NCBI RefSeq assembly: GCF_900314615.1
Contig: NZ_OMWA01000023.1
Span: 4,912-68,911, forward strand
Length of the DNA stretch: 64,000 nt
Reading direction: 5' to 3'
Source: an uncultured Methanobrevibacter sp.
GTDB lineage: Archaea; Methanobacteriota; Methanobacteria; Methanobacteriales; Methanobacteriaceae
Positions 57,057-64,000 of the stretch are shown piece by piece (positions within the stretch are counted from its first letter, which is position 1; every line of letters begins with the position of its first letter). The translations under genes and the position numbers were made by a program. The notes beneath the pieces are model-generated. The model was not told the origin of the DNA. It did no database searches and saw nothing but the letters and a program-made list of their open reading frames with translations.

Positions 57057-58688
57057 ATGAAAAAACTATTTTTAACAGTATCAATAATTCTAATTTTATT
57101 TTTAGGTTTTGCTGCTGTCTCTGCTGAGGATAACAAAACAGTAGTGCAGGATAAAACATTTGATGCAATTCAAACAGCAATCGACAATTCAACAGAATCC
57201 AGTATAATCTATCTTGAAGGAACATATATAGGTTCAGGCAGTACAATAACAATCGAAAAACCGGTTATCATTGAGGGAAAAGACAGTGCCGTGCTTGATG
57301 CAAAATCAAGTTCACAGATATTCAATATCCGTGCAGATGGCGTCACATTGAAAAATCTAAATATCATCAATGGTGTTGTAAATAATCCGTCAGGAATCAA
57401 CTATGGCGGTGCAATCAATGCTGAAGGTGATAATCTTAAAATCATCGGCTGTAATTTCTCAAAATCAACTGCAAGATATGGTGGTGCATTATACTCTCAG
57501 GGTGAAAATGTATCTATTATTAACTGCCGATTCAGCCAGAATACAGCAGAATACAGTGGAGGAGCATTTGAACTTGATGGAGCCAACAACTATGTTGATA
57601 ACTGCATTTTCAAAGAGAATGTGGGGTATCATGCAGGAGGAGAAGTTGCATGGGTAGGTATCAACGGAATATTGAAAAATTCCGTTTTCAACTCCATTTC
57701 TGATACTTCAAAGGCCAGTCAGTTTGGAGGAGCAGTGGTATGGATGGCTTCGAACGGAACAGTGATGAGGTCTGTCTTCAACGGATATCATGCAAAAAAA
57801 TACGGATCATCCATATACTGGGGAGGTGACAACGGAACAGTTTCCTATTCAATATTCCATTCAACCACTCCCTACTGGGGAAATCCTGATTATGCAATGG
57901 ATAACTACTGGGGATTGAATATTGACTCTTTTGATGAGTTTACATCCAGTCAGCTGATTTACTGGAATGGAAACTATACTTATGCTGGAAGATGGGTAAA
58001 TATCATTGAAAATGGAGGCTATGTAAACTTCACATCAAACGATGGCACTCCTTTAAGCGATTATCTGCCTGACTATAAGTTAAACTCAGAAGTGACAATT
58101 GCAAACAATACTTTCAGATATCCTGTTAAAACCAAAATAGTTGCATCCAATCTCATAACCTACAGTTTATATGATGGAAAAACATTAAAAGTCGCACTTA
58201 AGGATTCAGTCAATAATGCTGTGGCTTTAAAAACAATAAAAATTAAACTCAACGACATAACATATACAAGAAAAACAAATTCCAATGGTATTGTGAGTCT
58301 AAAAATAAGTCTGAAGACCCCTAAGACTTATACAGCAACAGTTGTCTTTACGGGAGATAAGGAATATAAAGCTATTAGTAAAAAGGTTAAAATCACAGTC
58401 AAAAAGCAGAAACCAGTATTAACACAAAAGACCAAATCAATGAAGCTTAAAACCAAAAATAAAGTAATAAAATTTGTCCTGAAAAACCAGTTTAAAAAAG
58501 CACTTTCCAAAAAGACAGTTAAACTGACTATAAACAAGAAAACATATTCTGCAAAGACAAATTCAAAAGGGATAATTTCTTTTAAAGTCAAATTAACTGC
58601 TAAAAAGAATTATAGTGCTGCTGTTAAGTTTGCGGGAAGTAGCTATTATGATAGTATTTCCAAAAAAGTTTCCGTTAAAGTAAGGTAA
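57057..58688 (+). CDS. Adhesin-like protein, beta-helix plus Ig-like repeats
   Basis: A 543-residue secreted protein. Signal peptide of ~22 residues (ending AAVSA); residues ~30–310 a parallel beta-helix (IIYLEGTYIG, then GGAINAEGDNLKIIGC and GGALYSQGENVSIINC coils); then a Trp/Tyr-rich connecting region; and two Lys-rich Ig-like repeats (TNSNGIVSLKISLK, TNSKGIISFKVKL). It is a small relative of the proteins at 23568 and 41629, without a transmembrane anchor. ATG at 57057 is chosen, with GAGGTG just upstream; TATA-like ATTTATATC lies near 57003. Confidence 0.83.
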   Translation: MKKLFLTVSIILILFLGFAAVSAEDNKTVVQDKTFDAIQTAIDNSTESSIIYLEGTYIGSGSTITIEKPVIIEGKDSAVLDAKSSSQIFNIRADGVTLKNLNIINGVVNNPSGINYGGAINAEGDNLKIIGCNFSKSTARYGGALYSQGENVSIINCRFSQNTAEYSGGAFELDGANNYVDNCIFKENVGYHAGGEVAWVGINGILKNSVFNSISDTSKASQFGGAVVWMASNGTVMRSVFNGYHAKKYGSSIYWGGDNGTVSYSIFHSTTPYWGNPDYAMDNYWGLNIDSFDEFTSSQLIYWNGNYTYAGRWVNIIENGGYVNFTSNDGTPLSDYLPDYKLNSEVTIANNTFRYPVKTKIVASNLITYSLYDGKTLKVALKDSVNNAVALKTIKIKLNDITYTRKTNSNGIVSLKISLKTPKTYTATVVFTGDKEYKAISKKVKITVKKQKPVLTQKTKSMKLKTKNKVIKFVLKNQFKKALSKKTVKLTINKKTYSAKTNSKGIISFKVKLTAKKNYSAAVKFAGSSYYDSISKKVSVKVR

Positions 58689-58706
58689 GTGGAGTTAAAC
58701 TCCACT
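58688..58706 (+). terminator. Hairpin at the end of the 57-kb adhesin
   Basis: AGTGGAGT–TAA–ACTCCACT is a perfect 8-bp stem directly after the stop codon. No long T-run follows, so terminator function is likely but not certain. Confidence 0.45.
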
Positions 58707-58719
58707 TCCAGTTGCTATT

Positions 58720-59106
58720 GTGATGTTTTCTGTGTATAAATGTGTGGAAACCTTGAAGGAGTTGTCCGAATCAAAGGACATGGGTGTCAAATTAATAGCA
58801 GGAGCAAATAATGCAATAGTTGTTATTGCAGACGGAAACCTTGCAGACACATGGGTTGAAGATTCATCAATCGCACTGACACACATGCATCTGATGGCCA
58901 CAGAACTTGATATCGGAAGCTGCTGGGTTCAGGTACACTTAAAAACAAAAGGCGACCAGGATTGTGAAGATGTCGTCAGGGATATTCTTAATCTCGACTC
59001 ACATTACAGGATTGTTGGAATTCTTGCATTGGGCCACAGCAACAAAACCCCAAGACTATACACTCCTGAAGATATTGACAAATCAAAAATACGCTACATT
59101 GATTAA
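58720..59106 (+). pseudogene. Nitroreductase-family protein, N-terminally truncated
   Basis: 128 codons that match the C-terminal two thirds of a small FMN nitroreductase: NAIVVIADGN and TWVEDSSIALTHMHLMATELDIGSCWVQ, then a Y-R-I-V-G-I-L-A-L-G-H strand. The N-terminal ~45 residues with the arginine-rich FMN site are missing, and the frame starts directly after the hairpin of the preceding gene, with only GTG at 58720 or ATG at 58723 available and no Shine-Dalgarno. It is probably the remnant of a gene cut off when this region was rearranged. Confidence 0.7.
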
Positions 59107-59586
59107 TTCCAAAAATGGACATTGTTAATATTGATGGTGGAGTAATAGCCGCATTATCTAGTGGAAGATGCTCTTTGTAACTTCAATAAATTTTTAAAAT
59201 AACATTTGCTATTCCTATAAATGTTATCTTTCATTTTTTTAACTTATTATTGTAAAAAAAAAGGCATTAATGATAAACATGTAGTTATTCAAAACTTATT
59301 TTTTGAAAATTTTAATTGAAAGGAATCTTAAAAAATTGTGAATATTTAACTTGCATGGTTCTGATTCATTGTTGATTATTGGTGATGTTGTAAAAGAAAT
59401 TTCAGGACCTAGTTTCATTGATTCACAAACAAAATTACTTTATTTGTTAACTTATAATGTAACAATCTTAATTTTTAAAAATTTAGTTACTTATAATGCT
59501 ATAATTTCATATTATAAAATTAATAGTTATATAAGTTTATAATTTTTATTTTTAAAAAAACATGAACTTATCTGTTATTAATTTAG
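59107..59586. other. Gene-free region with a stem-loop
   Basis: About 480 AT-rich bases. A 9-bp stem ATAACATTT/AAATGTTAT (59199–59207, 59219–59227) with an 11-base loop is the only clear structure. A 63-codon frame at 59351–59542 has no family resemblance, and I do not support it as a gene. Confidence 0.4.
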
Positions 59587-59895
59587 GCAAATAACAGCGG
59601 AATTATTGAGAATATGGTATATTTTGAACTCTTAAGAAGAGGGTATGAAATAACCATTGGTTGTGTTGGGGATTATGAGATCGATTTTGTCTGCAAAAAA
59701 ATGGGTGAAAGAATCTATGTTCAGGTAACAAGGGAACTGTCTCATGAGGACACAATTGAAATGGAATTCAGACCGTTGCTTCGGGTTAAGGACAATTACC
59801 CAAAATATGTGATATCAACAGATGAGTTTGACATGTCAAGAGATGGAATAAAGCATATGAATATTTTAGATTTCTTATTGGGTGATGGAATTTAA
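59587..59895 (+). pseudogene. C-terminal fragment of a DUF4143-type AAA ATPase
   Basis: About 100 codons read like the end of the archaeal/bacterial ATPase family with a DUF4143 C-terminus: NNSGIIENMVYFELLRRGYE, GDYEIDFVCKK, RIYVQVTRELS and YVISTDEFDMSRDGIKHMNIL. The nuclease-like domain is preserved, but the AAA part with Walker A and B is absent and a stop lies just upstream (59584). The whole gene would have been about 400 residues. A real short product from the internal ATG at 59614 is unlikely. Confidence 0.75.
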
Positions 59896-60088
59896 TTGAG
59901 CTATTGGATAAATAATATGTTATGCCAATCCAATGAAGCTAGTCAAAAGGAGTCAGAAGTTGCATAATACAGATTCGCCACTGTATTGGGAATGAATCAT
60001 TTTTATTAAATTATTTTTTTCAGGATTGCTTTCAATTTAAAACAATTATGTAGCAACCATCAGAAAACTGAAACATTTACGTTCCAAA

Positions 60089-61819
60089 TTACTTTTTGAT
60101 TGTTATTACAACATTGTTCAGTCCCAATATCTCTGAGTAATCGATGTTGTCTGACAATTTTTTCAATATGGAAATGTTTGATTCGGGATTGTCCTCTGCC
60201 AAAAGACCTATTGCCTTTCCGGAATATTTGATTGAAATCAAAATCGAATCCTCATCATTTCTGATAACGGAATCAATCAAATCCACTTTATCATTGCTTT
60301 CAAGGATATAGATTACCATATCTTCAACGGCCATACCAATCAGAGCTGACAGTTCATTGCCTGAAAAGAATTCCTGGACCTCTTTTGAAATGTTAACTGC
60401 ATCTTCAATATTTCCCTCGATTGTAAACTCGAACACTTCTCCTTCAGCATTTTTCCTGTTTAGGAAAAATCCAGTATATTCACCGTTAGATTTACGGACA
60501 ATCCATCTGGAATAGATGAAAGTTACAGCGACTGTTGCTAATTCACTTAACACCAGTGCAAACCAAAATCCGTTGCTTCCCCAGAAATGGGATAAGACAG
60601 TTGCCAAAACGACCGGGAAAACCAAGCCCTGAAGAAGTGATATCATATTGGCCAGTCTGTCGTTTTCAATTGACTGGGCGTAGAAAATATACAGATAATT
60701 AATTGCAAAACTCAAAAAGCTGAATGAAACTATTCTAATTGCATTCATTGCAATCGGAACATGCTCAGGATTGTGCATATTGAATATGAAAAGCACTATC
60801 TGAGGGAATATGCACAACAGTGCATTGAAAAAGATTCCAAATCCCATAACTAGTTTAACTGACTTTTTAATGACATAATCAACACCACTATAATCTTTTT
60901 CCTTATAATATACAGTGGTAATCGGTAAAATTGATTGTGTCGTACCTAAAATGAATATTTCAACTAAAAATGTTGCATTATAACACATATTCAATGCAAC
61001 AAGTCCAATTTCCCCTAAAATCCCTGCAATTATTGCATTTAAAACCAGAAATTTAAGCATAATGTACAAGGTAATTGAAGCAGATGAAAAACCTGTCCTG
61101 CAGATATCGACCAAATAGCCAAAAATCTTTGAAGATTTAACATTAATAATCTTTAATGTCCTGCTGGATTTAAAAAAGTAAACTGAAATGTATATTGCCC
61201 CTACAATACTGCCTAATGATGTAGCAAGTGCAGCGCCTCCTATTCCATAGTTTAAAATTTTCATGAAAACAATATCAAAAGTTATATTTACAATATTGGA
61301 CAACATGAATGTTTGAAACTGAAGCTGGACAAAATCATCGTTTCTGATGAAATAAGCCAGAACAATCTTATAGCATTCAAATACAATACCTACAAGATAC
61401 AGGTTAAAATATTGTGCGAAATACTGTTTCATATTTGGAGAATGACACAGAAACTGGATAATCATATCCTGAAATATAAATGACAATATTGTTATGATAA
61501 TTGAAATCAGCAAGATTCCAATTATAGATACCGAAAAGAGTTCATTACTTTTCTTTTTATCGAATTCCGCTTTTGCAAGGTTACATAGTATGCTTCCTCC
61601 AAAACCTATTAGCCAATATACGGTATTTATAAAGCAAACAAAGGGCTCCATAGTCTGAACAACAGATAAAAATGTGGATCCCATAAAAAGGCTTATGAAA
61701 AATGCGTCAATGAGCATGGCAAAGTTTCCAGCAATTGAAGTCAGCAATGTCGGAAAGAGCAATTCCTTGAATTTGGAGTTCAGTAAATTATAATTTCTTG
61801 TATAATTCATAATGAACAC
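60089..61819 (-). CDS. MATE-family exporter with C-terminal HATPase-like domain
   Basis: A 576-residue fusion. Residues ~15–445 form twelve membrane helices of the MATE transporter type. The last ~125 residues (from FEFTIEGNIEDAVNI) are a soluble domain; FFSGNELSALIGMAVEDMVIYILE resembles the N-box helix of GHKL/RsbW-like ATPases, but the usual Asn is absent and the G-boxes are weak, so ATP binding is uncertain. GTG at 61819 is chosen because it overlaps the TAG of the upstream gene's tail (TAGTG); ATG at 61810 is the alternative. This coupling ties export to the ATP-grasp protein. Confidence 0.82.
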   Translation of the reverse strand: MFIMNYTRNYNLLNSKFKELLFPTLLTSIAGNFAMLIDAFFISLFMGSTFLSVVQTMEPFVCFINTVYWLIGFGGSILCNLAKAEFDKKKSNELFSVSIIGILLISIIITILSFIFQDMIIQFLCHSPNMKQYFAQYFNLYLVGIVFECYKIVLAYFIRNDDFVQLQFQTFMLSNIVNITFDIVFMKILNYGIGGAALATSLGSIVGAIYISVYFFKSSRTLKIINVKSSKIFGYLVDICRTGFSSASITLYIMLKFLVLNAIIAGILGEIGLVALNMCYNATFLVEIFILGTTQSILPITTVYYKEKDYSGVDYVIKKSVKLVMGFGIFFNALLCIFPQIVLFIFNMHNPEHVPIAMNAIRIVSFSFLSFAINYLYIFYAQSIENDRLANMISLLQGLVFPVVLATVLSHFWGSNGFWFALVLSELATVAVTFIYSRWIVRKSNGEYTGFFLNRKNAEGEVFEFTIEGNIEDAVNISKEVQEFFSGNELSALIGMAVEDMVIYILESNDKVDLIDSVIRNDEDSILISIKYSGKAIGLLAEDNPESNISILKKLSDNIDYSEILGLNNVVITIKK

Positions 61820-62033
61820 TATCTTTTAGAAGCAATTAACATTCTCGGCAATTTATGTACTGGCAATTCGATTTTAAAGTTCAGGAATTTGACAAGCGCT
61901 TCAGCGCCCAGCCTTCCATTTGGAATATGGTCATAAGTAGTTTTTGGAATATATATTCCTCCGCCAACCTTAACGGTTTTTAATGTTTTTAAAAGCAAGG
62001 CTGCGATTTTTTCATCGCTTTCATTTCGCTATG
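61819..62033 (-). pseudogene. C-terminal tail of the ATP-grasp protein, out of frame
   Basis: In the frame shifted from the gene at 62021 the sequence stays open for ~66 codons (SDEKIAALLLKTLKTVKVGGG … HKLPRMLIASKR) and ends at TAG 61819–61821, overlapping the GTG of the MATE gene. The tail looks like the end of a Rossmann-type domain and continues the ILLVTDTF … CVLINLNKS region of the upstream frame. It is thus the detached C-terminus of the same protein. Confidence 0.65.
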
Positions 62034-63514
62034 CTTTTGTTTAAATTTATTAAAACGCAATCGAATTCACCGTCGATTTTATCCAAACCTTCTGCATCCG
62101 TCTGAACTATGGACAAATCATCAAAAAAGGTGTCAGTAACCAGTAATATGGTACCATAGGGTTTCAGATTATTCACAATGGATTTGATATCATTCAAATA
62201 ACTTAAATCATCAATATTGGCATTTTCATGTGTCTCTTCACTTAACACCAGCTGAAAAGCACGCTGTTCAAGGCTTCTGAGGAATTCCAAATCTTTCATT
62301 ACCTGATTTTTATCTTCATGAACCAGATATATGTCGCCCGGACTTGTTTCTATATCTTGTGTCTTTAGGAAAAATTGTGAATCCTCAATTTGGCCTATCA
62401 AAGTCCTGTGATGACTTTTCAAGTTTTTTCCAATATTCTGCAATGGGGATGACTTGGCAGTAATGTCTTTTGGCACGATTATTGACTTTAAAACACCATG
62501 TGCATATAATTCATAGGGCTTTTGGCGGTCCTGATGGAATTTATCTGGATTTAAATATGAATCAAGTGAACTGTCGGTTTCATGCTGTCCGGAAATCTTA
62601 TCAAGGAATTTTGCATCAAGATTACCACCATGAGGACGGCAATTCACTTCTATCAATATGGGTCCCTTTTCATCAATCATGTATTCTCCATGAACCGGAC
62701 CGTATTTGATGCCCAAAGCATCGGCAACATCATAAGCATATTCGACAAGTTCCGCTTCTCCAATTCCCAATTCATTTATCGTTTCGTCATAGTCATAGAC
62801 ATGGCCACCTTCATGGGTCTTGATTTTGTGATACTTCCAGATGGTTGTTACTCGATGAACACCATTGCAGGACATGAGATTTACAACATACTCCTCACCT
62901 CTAATGCGTTCCTGAATTAGAAGCTCATCCAATTCAGTTCCATAGGCATTTGTTGAATTGAATAGTTCATTTAGGGATTTTATCATTTCCTCCTTATTTG
63001 AGCATATTCTCACACCCACTGAACAGAAGCTGTATTGTGGCTTTATTACAACTTCATCAAGATGTTGGCTGTCATAATATTCAATGGCCTCTTCAACACT
63101 AGTTACGATGCGGCCCCTTATTGAGCGAAGGTTATTTTCGGCCAGCCTCTTGTGCATTTCATTTTTTAAGGTCATGGCATCCAAGTTTTCAATGGGATTG
63201 CACAATAGATTCAAGTCATTTGCCAATTTTGTTGCCAATATGGCTCCATCTTCAGTTCCCGGAACAACAACTAATGGGTCAAGTTTTTTAACCATTTCGA
63301 GAGTTTCTTCATATGTGCCTTTTTCATAAATCAAATCATAATCAGCATTTATCAAATCGTATCCACTTCTGACTTCTTTTAAATGCATCTCCGCTTCCTC
63401 AGTATCACTAAATGCATTCATTTCCAAAATAACAGGATTACAATTCCTGTCAATAATGTCTTGAATATAATTAATTCCTGTGGATTTGCATTGAACAACA
63501 ACAATATTTCTCAT
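62021..63514 (-). CDS. ATP-grasp ligase, frameshifted near the C-terminus
   Basis: A 497-codon frame. Residues 1–~105 are the N-terminal Rossmann-like part (RNIVVVQCKSTGINYIQDI; VVVPGTEDG). Residues ~115–320 form the ATP-grasp fold: VVIKPQYSFCSVGVRI with the ATP lysine, LLIQERIRGEEYVV, HGEYMIDEKGPILIEVNCRPHGG with the metal-binding Glu and Asn. The region from ~330 is a separate, unassigned domain. Such enzymes join a carboxylate to an amine, often making dipeptides or peptide-like metabolites. The frame ends early, because 16 bases seem inserted at 62017–62032 (flanked by GCTTT repeats); without them it would continue into 61819–62016 for a total of ~560 residues. Substrates are unknown. Confidence 0.8.
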   Translation of the reverse strand: MRNIVVVQCKSTGINYIQDIIDRNCNPVILEMNAFSDTEEAEMHLKEVRSGYDLINADYDLIYEKGTYEETLEMVKKLDPLVVVPGTEDGAILATKLANDLNLLCNPIENLDAMTLKNEMHKRLAENNLRSIRGRIVTSVEEAIEYYDSQHLDEVVIKPQYSFCSVGVRICSNKEEMIKSLNELFNSTNAYGTELDELLIQERIRGEEYVVNLMSCNGVHRVTTIWKYHKIKTHEGGHVYDYDETINELGIGEAELVEYAYDVADALGIKYGPVHGEYMIDEKGPILIEVNCRPHGGNLDAKFLDKISGQHETDSSLDSYLNPDKFHQDRQKPYELYAHGVLKSIIVPKDITAKSSPLQNIGKNLKSHHRTLIGQIEDSQFFLKTQDIETSPGDIYLVHEDKNQVMKDLEFLRSLEQRAFQLVLSEETHENANIDDLSYLNDIKSIVNNLKPYGTILLVTDTFFDDLSIVQTDAEGLDKIDGEFDCVLINLNKSIAK

Positions 63515-63566
63515 AAAAAATCAATCCTGTCAAATTTTCATCTCTTCTACTTTACAGTATATAATA

Positions 63567-63580
63567 ATTTTATATATAAT
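63567..63580 (-). promoter_or_regulatory. TATA box of the ATP-grasp operon
   Basis: Read on the minus strand, ATTATATATAA-type sequence lies about 55–65 bases ahead of the ATG at 63514, the right place for a short-leader archaeal transcript. Confidence 0.45.
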
Positions 63581-63621
63581 TTCTTTTATTCTTATTTTTG
63601 CTATGTTTTTTCTAGACTCTT

Positions 63622-64000
63622 TCAAAAACTTTGTTGATTTTCAAAATCCTTTTTGCGATTGTCGTTCCAAATTAGATCTCTGCGATAGATTCGTTTTAAA
63701 ACGCCTCGTTTGGTCTTGAATGTTCGTTTTCTGGATTTTGGCATTGTTTTTTGGAAGGCATTTTCAATTTTGTTACTTGTTTTTTCAATTCGTTTGTCTT
63801 TTAATCACTGGATGAAAATCATATTTACGATAAATTAAAGATTGTACTTCATTTTTGAATTCATTATAATCATTTAAATCGAATACTTTTCAACAGTTGT
63901 TTCATCTTCAGTATCGTAAATTGCATCGGCTACGATGCAATTTGAAATAGAATCAAGTAATGTGTGACGATATTTCCATTTTCCGTTGATTTTTATCCAT
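63622..64000 (-). pseudogene. Decayed DDE transposase (possibly ISM1-like), runs off the window
   Basis: On the minus strand three consecutive short frames resemble one transposase: WIKINGKWKYRHTLLDS and VADAIYDTEDETTVEKY, then EFKNEVQSLIYRKYDFHPVIK, then IENAFQKTMPKSRKRTFKTK and a C-terminal RDLIWNDNRKKDFENQ. Stops and frame changes separate them (near 63886 and 63805), and internal parts are missing. The general look is that of the family found as ISM1 in Methanobrevibacter smithii, but I cannot verify this without a search. The left end of the element is not visible. Confidence 0.6.

Noticed and set aside
59351..59542. 63-codon plus-strand frame
   Set aside because: Low-complexity AT-rich composition, no Shine-Dalgarno, no family resemblance.
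63383..63637. 84-codon plus-strand frame at the start of the ATP-grasp gene
   Set aside because: Overlaps the N-terminus and promoter of the minus-strand gene and reads as Phe/Asn-rich noise.
1..64000. tRNA, rRNA or snoRNA genes
   Set aside because: I looked for T-loop-like GGTTCAAATCC stretches and GC-rich islands, which stand out in AT-rich archaea, and saw none. A covariance-model search would be decisive.

Overview
The window comes from a methanogenic archaeon of the order Methanobacteriales, most likely a gut-type Methanobrevibacter. The evidence is an AT-rich genome, a Methanobacteria-type Rpo7–Spt4–DUF359–eS24–eS31 cluster, methenyl-H4MPT cyclohydrolase (mch), very large surface proteins of beta-helix, DUF11 and Ig-like type, and a bile salt hydrolase. 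The genus is inferred from content; no alignment was run.

Layout. 1–1.6 kb: information-processing cluster. 1.7–3.6 kb: argH and a small exported protein. 3.6–3.8 kb: a compact unit made of a DtxR-type operator, a TATA box, a 34-codon ORF and a T-run. 3.8–6.5 kb (minus strand): MFS pump, MarR regulator and KH/PP-loop ATPase. 6.5–9.5 kb (plus strand): an aldo/keto reductase with a frameshift, an SDR, and a ferredoxin-tailed aldo/keto reductase. 9.5–12.4 kb: a decayed tandem duplication of the last reductase plus an uncharacterised convergent gene pair, interrupted by an IS element with 14-bp inverted ends and a probable 10-bp target duplication. 12.5–23.3 kb: metY, an Ig-like surface protein, a small anchored protein, a HEAT-like solenoid, mch, a DUF4013 membrane protein, two rubrerythrins, and a two-gene nadV–bile salt hydrolase unit.

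23.6–41.4 kb is one giant adhesin locus of about 5,950 codons. It has a signal peptide, more than a dozen beta-helix super-repeats of about 122 residues, many DUF11 domains including an ordered A-B-C triplet repeated every ~1,013 bp, a proline-rich linker and a C-terminal membrane anchor. Three frame changes divide it; two, plus an in-frame 51-nt loss, fall at the same place in successive near-identical DUF11 units. 41.6–45.3 kb encodes a second adhesin with a complete papain-type (C1) cysteine protease domain.

45.3–64 kb is mixed: archaeal thymidylate synthase, an acetyltransferase, a nucleotidyltransferase-like gene with a partner, an M14-like metallocarboxypeptidase, a gutted SNF2 helicase, a heterodimeric ABC exporter, DUF169, RNase HI, DUF1002, a third adhesin, a zone of gene fragments, and an ATP-grasp/MATE operon. 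The ATP-grasp gene is frameshifted by what looks like a 16-nt insertion. The window ends in a decayed transposase. No rRNA, tRNA or CRISPR array was recognised. The number of frameshifts is high enough that some may be sequence errors, and this is flagged at each one.
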